DNA of 64,000 bases. It comes from VAZQ01 sp963817015. Its GTDB lineage: Bacteria > Pseudomonadota > Alphaproteobacteria > Rhizobiales > Xanthobacteraceae. The position numbers and the translations under genes are program-made. The number at the start of each line of letters is the position of its first letter. Positions within the stretch are counted from its first letter, which is position 1. Below, piece after piece: positions 44,214-52,825 of this stretch. The stretch lies in the NCBI GenBank assembly GCA_963817015.1, contig CAWFMV010000010.1, forward strand, positions 496,001 through 560,000, given 5' to 3'. The notes under the pieces were generated by a model that saw only the letters and a list, made by a program, of their open reading frames with translations, was not told where the DNA came from and did not search any database.

Positions 44214-45234
44214 CTATGACCCCGGCTGTTTCTCGAGATGTCCGCCAAACTCGTAGCGCATCGCCGACAGCAGCTTGTCTGCGAAATCCCCTTCGCCGCG
44301 CGAGCTGAACCTTTCATAGAGAGCGGAGGACAGCACATGGGCCGGAACGCCCTCGTCGATGGCAGCCTTTATCGTCCAGCGGCCTTCGCCCGAGTCGGAC
44401 ACGCGTCCAGCGAAGTTTGACAGTTCAGGGTCCTTGATCAGCGCCCCGGCAGTGAGGTCGAGCAGCCAGGACGCGATCACGCTGCCGCGGCGCCACACTT
44501 CTGCGATCTCGGCCATGTCAAAGTCATATCGATAGTGCTCAGGGTCACGCAGGGGCGTGGTTTCCGCATCGACCACGCCGGCGTCTCTTACCGACGTTGG
44601 CCGCCTTGAGAACCGCGAACCCCTCGGCATAGGCGGCCATCAGGCCGTACTCGATTCCGTTGTGAATCATTTTGACGAAATGGCCGGCGCCGTTCGGCCC
44701 GCAATGCAGATAGCCCTGCTCGGATGTCCCGCTGGAGTTATCGCGTCCGGGCGTTCGAACGATGTCGCCGCGGCCTGGTGCGAGAGTGGCGAAGATCGGG
44801 TCGAGATGCCTCACCGCATCGCTCTCGCCGCCGATCATCATGCAATAGCCGCGCTCAAGACCCCAGACGCCACCGCTTGTGCCGACATCAACATAGTGGA
44901 TGCCTTTGGGTGTCAGCTCCGTGGCTCGACGGATGTCGTCGACGTAATAGGAGTTGCCACCGTCGATCACGATATCCCCGCGCTCGAGATGGGGCAGCAG
45001 ATCGGTAATGGTTGCGTCCACCGCGCCGACCGGCACCATGAGCCAGACTGCGCGCGGCTTCGTCAGAGCCTTGGCGAACTCTGCCACCGAGGCGGCGCCG
45101 ACGGCTTTTTCCTTCACCAGGTCTGAAACCGCCTTTGGGGACCTGTCGAGCACTACACATTGATGGCCGTCCTTCAAGAGGCGGCGCACCATATTCGATC
45201 CCATGCGGCCGAGGCCGATCATTCCCAGTTGCAC
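44214..45234 (-). pseudogene. gnd: 6-Phosphogluconate dehydrogenase (decarboxylating), frameshifted
   Basis: Oxidises 6-phosphogluconate to ribulose-5-phosphate and CO2. The N-terminal part has GLGRMGSNMVRRL, VIDGGNSYYVDD, YVDVGTSGGVWGLERGYCMM and HCGPNGAGHFVKMIHNGIEY. The C-terminal part (DAETTPLRDPEHY, AEIAEVWRRGSVIASWLLDL) is in another frame. Dropping one base near 44589 joins NVGK to DAGVVDAETTPL and yields about 339 residues, normal for the short bacterial form. A single indel in an essential-looking operon argues for sequence error. Confidence 0.85.
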
Positions 45235-45271
45235 GGGCTAGCCCTCCCTCGGATAGCGATGCTCGATCGCA

Positions 45272-46906
45272 TCAGCCGGCTCCCTTGATCTTGCGAAAGC
45301 GCCGGATCAGTGCATTGGTCGAACTATCGTGCTCGAGTTTGGGTTCCGTCGCGCTCTCGAGTTCTGGAATGATCCGCTGGGCGAGAGCCTTGCCCAACTC
45401 CACACCCCATTGATCGAAGGAATCGATCTGCCAGATCGTGCCCTGGGTGAAGACGCTATGCTCGTACAGCGCGACCAGCTTGCCCAATGCGGCTGGCGTC
45501 AAGGCGTCCAGCAGCAGGGTGTTCGAGGGACGATTACCTTCAAACAGCCGGTGTGCCACGAGCCAGTCGGGTGTGCCCTCCGCCTCGACTTGCTCGGTGG
45601 TCTTGCCGAAGGCCAGCGCCTCCGTCTGGGCGAAGACATTGGCAAGCAGCATGTCCTGATGTCTGCCCACAGGGTTCAGGCTCCGCGCGAACGCGATGAA
45701 ATCGCAGGGGATCAGCCGGGTGCCCTGGTGGATCAGCTGATAGAAGGAATGCTGGCCGTTGGTGCCTGGCTCGCCCCAATAAATCGGACCCGTGTCGTAG
45801 TCCACCGCGACGCCGTCCCAGGTCACGTGCTTCCCGTTGCTCTCCATGGTGAGCTGCTGGAGATAGGCAGGGAAGCGCTTCAGATACTGCTCATACGGCA
45901 GCACAGCGACGGTCTGGGCGCCAAAGAAATTGTTGTACCAGACGGCGAGCAGACCCATCAGGACCGGCAGGTTGCGCTCGAACGGCGCAGTGCGGAAATG
46001 TTCGTCGACCTGGTGGAAGCCATCCAGCATCGCGTGGAAATTGTTCGGGCCAATGGCGATCATGGTCGAGAGACCGATGGCCGAGTCCATCGAGTAACGT
46101 CCGCCGACCCAATCCCAGAAGCCGAACATGTTGGCGGTGTCGATGCCGAACTCTGCCACTTCCTGAGCATTGGTCGAGACGGCGACGAAATGTCGGGCAA
46201 TGGCCTCGTCAGCCTTCAGGCCGGCCAGCAGCCACTCGCGCGCAGTATGCGCATTGGTCATGGTCTCCAACGTGGTGAAGGTCTTGGAGGAGATAATGAA
46301 CAAGCTCTCTGCGGGATCGATATCACGCACCGCCTCGATAAAGTCCGTGCCGTCGACATTGGAGACGAAGCGGAACGTCATGGTCCGCTCGCTGTAGTGC
46401 TTGAGCGCTTCGTAGGCCATGACCGGCCCAAGGTCCGATCCGCCGATGCCGATATTGATCACATTGCGAATGCGCTTGCCCGTATGGCCCTTCCAGGCAC
46501 CGCTGCGCACCCGATGAGCAAAATCTGCCATCCTGTCCAGAACTGTATGGACCTCGGGCATCACATTCTGGCCGTCGTGCATAATGGAAGAGCCCCGCGG
46601 CGCACGCAGGGCGACATGAAGCACCGCGCGGTTCTCTGAGACGTTGATCTTGTCGCCCCGGAACATGGCGTCAATGCGCTCCCGCAACCCCAACTCGTCG
46701 GCAAGTTGAAGCAGGAGCCTCAGCGTCTCGTCGGTGATCCGGTTCTTGGAATAGTCGAGATAGAGTCCGGAGGCTTCGACCGCCAGCCTCTGCCCACGTT
46801 CTCGATCGTCTGCGAAGAGCTGTCTGAGATGAACGCCCTTTATCTTGTGGTAGTGCTTCTCCAGCGCGCCCCAGGCAGGGCGCTTGCGCAAAGCCGGGAT
46901 GCTCAT
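45272..46906 (-). CDS. pgi: Glucose-6-phosphate isomerase
   Basis: Interconverts glucose-6-phosphate and fructose-6-phosphate. The 544-residue product has INIGIGGSDLGPVMAYEALK, FVSNVDGTDF, IISSKTFTTLETMTNA, VGGRYSMDSAIGLS and the catalytic region NGQHSFYQLIHQGTRLIP. The start MSIPALRKRPAWGALEKHY follows AAGGGA. Upstream in-frame ATGs at 46951 and 46999 are possible but weaker and overlap tal. Confidence 0.93.
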   Translation of the reverse strand: MSIPALRKRPAWGALEKHYHKIKGVHLRQLFADDRERGQRLAVEASGLYLDYSKNRITDETLRLLLQLADELGLRERIDAMFRGDKINVSENRAVLHVALRAPRGSSIMHDGQNVMPEVHTVLDRMADFAHRVRSGAWKGHTGKRIRNVINIGIGGSDLGPVMAYEALKHYSERTMTFRFVSNVDGTDFIEAVRDIDPAESLFIISSKTFTTLETMTNAHTAREWLLAGLKADEAIARHFVAVSTNAQEVAEFGIDTANMFGFWDWVGGRYSMDSAIGLSTMIAIGPNNFHAMLDGFHQVDEHFRTAPFERNLPVLMGLLAVWYNNFFGAQTVAVLPYEQYLKRFPAYLQQLTMESNGKHVTWDGVAVDYDTGPIYWGEPGTNGQHSFYQLIHQGTRLIPCDFIAFARSLNPVGRHQDMLLANVFAQTEALAFGKTTEQVEAEGTPDWLVAHRLFEGNRPSNTLLLDALTPAALGKLVALYEHSVFTQGTIWQIDSFDQWGVELGKALAQRIIPELESATEPKLEHDSSTNALIRRFRKIKGAG

Positions 46907-46956
46907 CGATTGTTCCCTTGCCGACTCTGGTGAACGGGACGCGGCTGTCATCTGAG

Positions 46957-48042
46957 TCAGCTCGCCTTGCGGAGCACAGCGCTCTTGGAATCGATGCATA
47001 CCATCAAGTCGTCCCAGGACTTGACGAAGGACGCGGCGCCTTCCTCCTGGAGCCGGACCGCGAGCGCGTCGATGTCGATACCCGCCTTGGCGAAGCTGGC
47101 TAGAACCGCTTCGCAGCCGCCTCCGTCGGGTGCGAGGGTGTCGCCGATCTCGCCGTGATCCCAGACCGCCTTGAGAGTGCTCTCCGGCATGGTGTTGACC
47201 GTGAAGGGCGCTGCGAGCGCCTTCACATAAAGCGTGTCGGAGGTGGTTGGGTCCTTGGTGCCGGTGCTTGCCCAGAGCAGGCGCTGGACACGGGCACCGG
47301 CATTGGCCACGCGCTGGAAGCGCGCTGAAGCAAGCAGTTCCTGATACGCCTTATAGGTGCGCTGGGCGATTGCAATTCCGAGCCGATTGGTCAGCTCATC
47401 CGGGACCTTGCCGCTCACTGCAACGTCCCAACGGCTGACAAAGAGAGATGCAACCGAGGCAACCGCCGGGTTCAGCCCCGCCTGGATACGCCGCTCGACG
47501 CCGCGCAAGTAGGCATCGGCTGCTGCGATGTATTGTTCCCGAGAGAAGAGCAATGTGACATTAACCGGCACGCCGGCGAAGATGGCCGCTTCGATGGCCG
47601 GCAGTCCTTCCGGGGTGCCAGGAATCTTGATGAAGAGGTTGGGCTTGCCGGCGCGCCGATGGAGATTGCGGGCGGCCGCGAGGGTTCCATTCGTGTCATG
47701 GGCCAGAAGGGGTGAGACCTCGAGCGAAACCCAGCCGTCCACCCCGTCGGTCCGGGCAAAGACAGGCTGGAACAGCTCGGCGGCCCTGGTCAAATCAGCC
47801 AGTGCCAGTTCGAAGAACAGCTCCTCTCGCGCCTTTGCCGAGGGAGCCTTGCTGGCAATGTCCCCGTCATAGATCGTGCTGCTCTTGATCGCTTGGTCGA
47901 AAATCGTTGGGTTCGACGTGAGCCCCGTCACCGAGAAGTCGTCGATGTAGCGTTGCAGCGTACCGCTGTTGAGCAACTCGCGAGTGACATTGTCGAGCCA
48001 TACGCTCTGGCCGAGTTCCTGGAGCGCCCTGGTCGGTCTCAT
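46957..48042 (-). CDS. tal: Transaldolase
   Basis: Transfers dihydroxyacetone units between sugar phosphates. The 361-residue product has SVWLDNVTRELLNSGTLQ, the TSNPTIF motif, VSLEVSPLLAHDT, the Schiff-base lysine in NLFIKIPGT and WASTGTKDP. This is the long single-domain bacterial form (about 360 residues), sometimes fused to pgi in other species; here the two genes are separate but adjacent. It is the first gene of the operon. Confidence 0.93.
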   Translation of the reverse strand: MRPTRALQELGQSVWLDNVTRELLNSGTLQRYIDDFSVTGLTSNPTIFDQAIKSSTIYDGDIASKAPSAKAREELFFELALADLTRAAELFQPVFARTDGVDGWVSLEVSPLLAHDTNGTLAAARNLHRRAGKPNLFIKIPGTPEGLPAIEAAIFAGVPVNVTLLFSREQYIAAADAYLRGVERRIQAGLNPAVASVASLFVSRWDVAVSGKVPDELTNRLGIAIAQRTYKAYQELLASARFQRVANAGARVQRLLWASTGTKDPTTSDTLYVKALAAPFTVNTMPESTLKAVWDHGEIGDTLAPDGGGCEAVLASFAKAGIDIDALAVRLQEEGAASFVKSWDDLMVCIDSKSAVLRKAS

Positions 48043-48052
48043 CGCATCACCT

Positions 48053-48309
48053 TTAGGCTGGACACAGGGAACCGATGTCGTCCTGGCCGCAGGAACTCAC
48101 GATCGAGCAGCTCTTGATGCACTCGATGGTCACGTCCGCCGGCGGAAAAGCGCTGACCACTTTCGTGGTCGTGAGCATAAGTTTCCTGCCGCAGGAACAC
48201 GCTCGTTATGCGCTGCCCAGAACTGCTTGACCGCCATCAAGACGCGCAGCCCGTCGTCCACTAGAACGTACTGCTTAGCCGGATAGCGACGCCCGACGTC
48301 ATCAAACGC
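48053..48309 (-). pseudogene. Remnant of a HAD-family hydrolase (C-terminal part)
   Basis: The minus strand encodes FDDVGRRYPAKQYVLVDDGL, then RVLMAVKQFWAAHNERVFLRQETYAHD in the same frame. One frame over it continues FPPADVTIECI. This matches the last third of a HAD hydrolase common in Bradyrhizobiaceae (VERRYPAxxYVLVDDKLRIL, VFPRQGHYAHD, PPADVTIERI). The first two thirds are missing and there is a frame change near 48148. The stop is 10 bases upstream of the tal start. Bases 48310-48596 show nothing further. Confidence 0.55.
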
Positions 48310-48596
48310 CTGTTCCTATCTAATGTAGATCAGCACTCGTCCGTCTACGGCATCAGACAGACCTGTGTGCTCAACTTTGCATGGCTGGAGGACGACATCG
48401 TCATCCGACAGAACTCACCGTCGGCCCAGGCTTTTATACGCCGCCGTTACGCCGCCGCGAGCCATTTGATTTTTTTGATCCGGCCTCGAGGAGAGCTCCA
48501 CAGCTGATCGCGGGTGGAGGCTATGATAGGGCTTTCGCGGGTTTCGTGCAGTTCATGGTGCGGCAAGCCTCATAACCTCGTAATGGCTTTCTCCGC

Positions 48597-48959
48597 TCAT
48601 TGCAGCATCGACATCCCGTTACTGTTGAGGTTGGCAATGATCCAGACAGAGCCGGCGATGACGAGAAAGACGATCAGCACGCCAAAGGCGAGAGCCAGAA
48701 TATTGTTTGTGCTGTCGGCCCCGCTGCCCAGATGCAAAAAGAAGACGAGATGGACGCCGATCTGCGCCAAGGCGAGTACGATCAACCCGACCGGGATGCC
48801 CGGGGGCCACAGCAGATTGGTCTGCGCCACGATGAAGGAAGCGATCGTCGCAAGGATAGCGAGCCCCAGACCCACCGAGTACGACAGATAGGTGGCCGTG
48901 GGCTCATGCTCTTCGACACCCGGCGTCCGATCCTCGAACACGCGCTCGGGATTGTCCAT
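48597..48959 (-). CDS. cyoD: Cytochrome o ubiquinol oxidase subunit IV
   Basis: The 120-residue product has three membrane helices (YLSYSVGLGLAILATIASFI, GIPVGLIVLALAQIGVHLVF, ILALAFGVLIVFLVIAGSVW) with the conserved HLVFFLHL. This is the small subunit IV of bo-type quinol oxidase. The ATG overlaps the cyoC stop (ATGA). It ends the operon; no cyoE (heme O synthase) follows. Confidence 0.9.
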   Translation of the reverse strand: MDNPERVFEDRTPGVEEHEPTATYLSYSVGLGLAILATIASFIVAQTNLLWPPGIPVGLIVLALAQIGVHLVFFLHLGSGADSTNNILALAFGVLIVFLVIAGSVWIIANLNSNGMSMLQ

Positions 48960-49601
48960 CAATGGCCTCCCATCAGATAGACCAGGGTGAAGACGCCGAC
49001 CCAGACGATATCCAGCGCGTGCCAAAACAGGCTCCAGCACAACAGACGCCGCAGCACAGCGAGTTGGAGGCCATGAACGCGCGCCTGGGCGACCAGGTAG
49101 ACGAGCGCGACCAAACCGCAGGCGACGTGGACGCCGTGCGTGCCCACTAAAGTGAAGAAGCTGGATAGAAAGGCGCTACGCGAGGGCCCGGCGCCCTTCG
49201 CCACCATGCCGGCAAATTCAGTGGCCTCGATGAACAGAAAGGCCGCACCGAGCACGAATGTGAAGATTGCGAAGACCAGGAAGTGCGTTGGCTGCTCTCC
49301 GCTCGGCGGATAGCACGCCGATCCCGCATGTATAGCTCGACAACAGCAGACACATCGTCGAGATGAAGACGTTGCGGAGATTGAACAACTCGAGCCCGGT
49401 CGGTCCGCCGGCGTTATTGCCGAACAAGACCGCATAGGCCGCGAACAACGCCGAGAACATGATCATGTCGCTGAGGATGAAAATCCAGAATCCATAAGCG
49501 ACGACGATTTGCTTGGGGGCCGGCCCGCCGCCGCCACGGCCGTGCGCGAGCTCGGTTGGAACCCCGGTTAGATTTCTGTTCAGTGTTGTTGCCATTGTCA
49601 T
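48959..49601 (-). pseudogene. cyoC: Cytochrome o ubiquinol oxidase subunit III, frameshifted
   Basis: The N-terminal part (VVAYGFWIFILSDMIMFSAL, LLLSSYTCGIGVLSAERR) and the C-terminal part (QPTHFLVFAIFTFVLGAAFLFIE, GTHGVHVACGLVALVYLVAQ, FWHALDIVWVGVFTLVYLMG) are in different frames. Dropping one base near 49293 joins them into about 214 residues with five helices, normal for CyoC. The subunit does not carry cofactors but stabilises the complex. Confidence 0.85.
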
Positions 49602-49616
49602 GCGGGCCGTCTCATC

Positions 49617-51566
49617 TCACCGGGCCCGTTCCATTCGCGCAACTTCGGCAGCCGAGATTTCCTCCTCACGCTTGATGCTCCAGCCGGCTATCAGGACCAC
49701 GATGACGGCGGCAAGAAAATTGAGAATTGCCAGCCACCAGATGTGCCAGATGAGCGAAAATCCCATGACGGTCGCAAAGAAAGCGGTAATGAAACCGGCT
49801 GGGCTGTTGCGCGGCATTTCGATCGCTTCATAGGCCGGTGCCACCGGGGCTTGCCCAGTGCGCTTCATCTGCCAGAACGCGTCGATCGTCTCGACCCTGG
49901 GCAGCACCGCAAAATTGTAGGCGGGCGGTGGCGACGAGGTCGACCACTCCAGGGTTCGGCCGTTCCATGGGTCGCCGGTCAGGTCGCGGCGCTGCTCACG
50001 CGTGCGGATGCTGACATAGAGCTGCGCGACCTGGCAGAGGATTCCGCAGAAAATCACGATCGCGCCAGCCCCCGCCACCAGCAGCAACGGCTGCCAGCCA
50101 GGATCGGGAATGTGCCCAAGGCGCCGGGTCATCCCCATCAGCCCCAACGCGTAGAGAGGCATGAAGGCGAGATAAAAGCCGATGAGCCAGCACCAGAAAC
50201 TGGCGTGGCCGAAGCGTTCGTCGAGGGTGAACCCGAACGCCTTCGGGAACCAGTAGTTGATACCCGCCAGCGCCCCGAACACCACGCCGCCAATAATGAC
50301 GTTATGAAAATGGGCGACCAGGAACGCGCTGTTGTGCAGCACGAAATCGACCGGCGGCACCGCCAGCAAGACCCCAGTCAGGCCGCCGATAACAAACGTG
50401 ACGATGAAGCCCACTGCAAACAGCATCGGCGTTTGAAACACGATCCGACCGCGGAACATCGTGAACAGCCAGTTGAAGACTTTGACACCGGTCGGCACCG
50501 CGATAATTGACGACATGATCCCGAAGAACGCGTTGACGTCAGCGCCCGCGCCCATCGTGAAAAAGTGATGCAGCCAAACCATGAAAGAGAGGACACAAAT
50601 CGCGAGTGTCGCCCAAACCATCGAGCGGTAGCTGAACAGCCCCTTGCCGGAAAACGTCGCGACCACTTCAGAGAAGATGCCGAAGGCAGGCAGGATCAGT
50701 ATGTAGACTTCGGGATGCCCCCATGCCCAGAACAGATTGACATACATCATCTGGTTGCCGCCGGCATCATTGGTAAAGAAATGCATGCCGACGTAACGGT
50801 CGAGCAGCAGCATCATGAAGGTCGCGGTCAGAATCGGGAACGCGGCAACGATCAGCAGATTTGCGGCCAGTGCGGTCCAGCAGAACACCGGCATGCGGAA
50901 ATAGGTCATGCCTGGCGCGCGCAGCTTGAGAATCGTTGTCACGAAATTGATGCCGGTCAGCAAGGTGCCGATGCCCGAGATCTGCAATGACCAGAGGTAG
51001 TAATCGACGCCGACGTCAGGCGAAAAGGCGAGCTCGGAAAGCGGCGGATAGGCCATCCAGCCGGTGCGGGCGAAATTACCGATGACGAGCGACAGATTGA
51101 TCAGCAGGGCGCCCGTTGCGGTGAGCCAGAGGCTGACTGAATTGAGCACGGGAAAGGCGACATCGCGCACGCCGAGTTGCAACGGCACGGCAAAGTTCAT
51201 CAGCCCGATGACGAGCGGCATCGCCACGAAAAAGATCATGATCGTGCCGTGCGCCGAGAAGACCTGGTCGTAGTGTTGTGGAGGCAAGTATCCCTGCGCA
51301 CTGCCGACTGCAATCGCCTGCTGTGTGCGCATCATGATCGCATCGGAAAAACCGCGCAGCAGCATGACCAGGCCTAGCGCCAGGTACATGACGCCAATGC
51401 GCTTGTGATCGACGCTGGTCAGCCACTCGCGCCACAGATATGGCCACCAGCCTTTTACGGTAACGGTCACGAGGATCGCCAAAATGACGACGCCGACCAC
51501 TGCTCCGCTGAGCAGCGGCAGCGGCTCGTTGAAAGGAATTGCCGACCAGGTCAACCTGCCGAGCAT
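49617..51566 (-). CDS. cyoB: Cytochrome o ubiquinol oxidase subunit I
   Basis: Catalytic heme-copper subunit reducing oxygen to water and pumping protons. The 649-residue product has about 15 helices. Metal ligands are visible: the low-spin heme histidine in FSAHGTIMIFFVAMPL, the CuB histidine with cross-linked tyrosine in WGHPEVYILILP, WLHHFFTMG, and the heme histidines in FLVAHFHNVIIGG. The start MLGRLTWSAIPFNEPL overlaps no homologous upstream sequence and lies one base after the cyoA stop. Confidence 0.93.
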   Translation of the reverse strand: MLGRLTWSAIPFNEPLPLLSGAVVGVVILAILVTVTVKGWWPYLWREWLTSVDHKRIGVMYLALGLVMLLRGFSDAIMMRTQQAIAVGSAQGYLPPQHYDQVFSAHGTIMIFFVAMPLVIGLMNFAVPLQLGVRDVAFPVLNSVSLWLTATGALLINLSLVIGNFARTGWMAYPPLSELAFSPDVGVDYYLWSLQISGIGTLLTGINFVTTILKLRAPGMTYFRMPVFCWTALAANLLIVAAFPILTATFMMLLLDRYVGMHFFTNDAGGNQMMYVNLFWAWGHPEVYILILPAFGIFSEVVATFSGKGLFSYRSMVWATLAICVLSFMVWLHHFFTMGAGADVNAFFGIMSSIIAVPTGVKVFNWLFTMFRGRIVFQTPMLFAVGFIVTFVIGGLTGVLLAVPPVDFVLHNSAFLVAHFHNVIIGGVVFGALAGINYWFPKAFGFTLDERFGHASFWCWLIGFYLAFMPLYALGLMGMTRRLGHIPDPGWQPLLLVAGAGAIVIFCGILCQVAQLYVSIRTREQRRDLTGDPWNGRTLEWSTSSPPPAYNFAVLPRVETIDAFWQMKRTGQAPVAPAYEAIEMPRNSPAGFITAFFATVMGFSLIWHIWWLAILNFLAAVIVVLIAGWSIKREEEISAAEVARMERAR

Positions 51567-51567
51567 A

Positions 51568-52476
51568 TCAACCTCCCGCCTGACGCATTGGCGGATGTGT
51601 GGTTCCTGGACTCGCCGTCGTCTGCTCGAGGACGCGCTCGAACAGCTTCGGTTCCACCGAGCGATAGCTTGTTGGCGGTACGTTTCGGCTAGGCTTTGCC
51701 AGTTCGGCGTAGCTGGCAGCGTCGAGGCCGGGTCCGGTGCCGCGCGTCTGCTCGAGCCAAGCATCGAAATCGCCAGCGGGCACCGACTTGACGACAAACC
51801 GCATCCAGGAAAAGCCGTCCCCGCTGAAATTTGCCGAAAACCCGGGATACTCGCCCAACCCGTCCGCGAGAAGGTTGAGATGAGTGATCATGCCGCCCAT
51901 CGTGTAGATCTGGCTCCCAAGCTGCGGCACGAAGAACGAATTCATCACCGTCGCCGAGGTGAGCCGAAATTTTACGGGCGTTCCCGCTGGAATGACCAGT
52001 TGATTGACGGCTGCGACACCAAGATCGGGGTAGATGAACAGCCATTTCCAATCGAGCGACACGACGTCTACGCGCAGCGGGTCGGATTTCGCGGCGATCG
52101 GTGCTCGCGGATCGAGTTGATGGGACCCGATCCAAATAACACCGCCAAGCAAAATTACCGTCAAAGCCGGGATCGACCACACGACGAACTCGACGCGCCC
52201 TTCATAGGACTCGTCCGGACTCCGGGTGGCGTGCGTGTTGGAGGACCGGTACCACCAGGCGAACGCCAAGGTAGCCACGATTACAGGAACCACGACGACG
52301 AGCATGATCGCCGTCGAATTGATGAGGAGAAGTCGCTGCGCCGAAGCGATCGGCCCTTGGGGATCCAATACGCCGGCAGGCTTACAGGAAGCGAGAAGAA
52401 TGGCGGCGCCTACTCCGGACCAGCGGAGCCGGCGCGAACGACGAAAGCGGCTTGGCGGGCGGGCGGCTCTGCTCAT
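51568..52476 (-). CDS. cyoA: Cytochrome o ubiquinol oxidase subunit II
   Basis: The 302-residue product has a lipoprotein-type signal ending ILLASCKPAG, two membrane helices (about 45-70 and 85-110) and a cupredoxin-fold periplasmic domain (SLDWKWLFIYPDLGVAAVNQ, MNSFFVPQLGSQIYTMGGM, YPGFSANFSGDGFSWMRF). The CuA cysteines of cytochrome c oxidases are absent, so quinol is the donor. The exact start is uncertain; MSRAARPPSRF was chosen over earlier methionines. Confidence 0.9.
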   Translation of the reverse strand: MSRAARPPSRFRRSRRLRWSGVGAAILLASCKPAGVLDPQGPIASAQRLLLINSTAIMLVVVVPVIVATLAFAWWYRSSNTHATRSPDESYEGRVEFVVWSIPALTVILLGGVIWIGSHQLDPRAPIAAKSDPLRVDVVSLDWKWLFIYPDLGVAAVNQLVIPAGTPVKFRLTSATVMNSFFVPQLGSQIYTMGGMITHLNLLADGLGEYPGFSANFSGDGFSWMRFVVKSVPAGDFDAWLEQTRGTGPGLDAASYAELAKPSRNVPPTSYRSVEPKLFERVLEQTTASPGTTHPPMRQAGG

Positions 52477-52825
52477 CGAAATTGCACACTGGCGCGCTGC
52501 GCTAGAACACCACATGCGCTTCGCCTCCGTGGTGGTCCGCAGGATATGTTTTCTACCCAAGCCTAGTCGATCTCGACGATCGGCCGGCCAACCACGCGCC
52601 TTAAATTTAGGCTCAAGTCCAAAGATCAAAATGCTGTTAATTCGTATGTTCCAGTAAACCTTTGACTATTGATCGGGAGCTCTTTCGTGAACTCCGCCGC
52701 TCAAGGGTCTTGCGCGTCACTCTGCGAGCCCCGTGACCGTCTCTCCACAATCTTCGATCTATGATGACTTTCGTCATCGGAGCTACTTTCCCGGCACCAC
52801 GACACATTTAAATGACACAGCCAGA
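52477..52825. other. Intergenic region upstream of cyoA
   Basis: About 350 bases. The cyo promoter should lie here, reading to the left. I see no gene and no clear regulator site. The RND permease gene ends at its right edge. Confidence 0.3.

Noticed and set aside
45329..46639. 436-residue plus-strand frame opposite pgi
   Set aside because: Antisense shadow of a strongly conserved enzyme gene.
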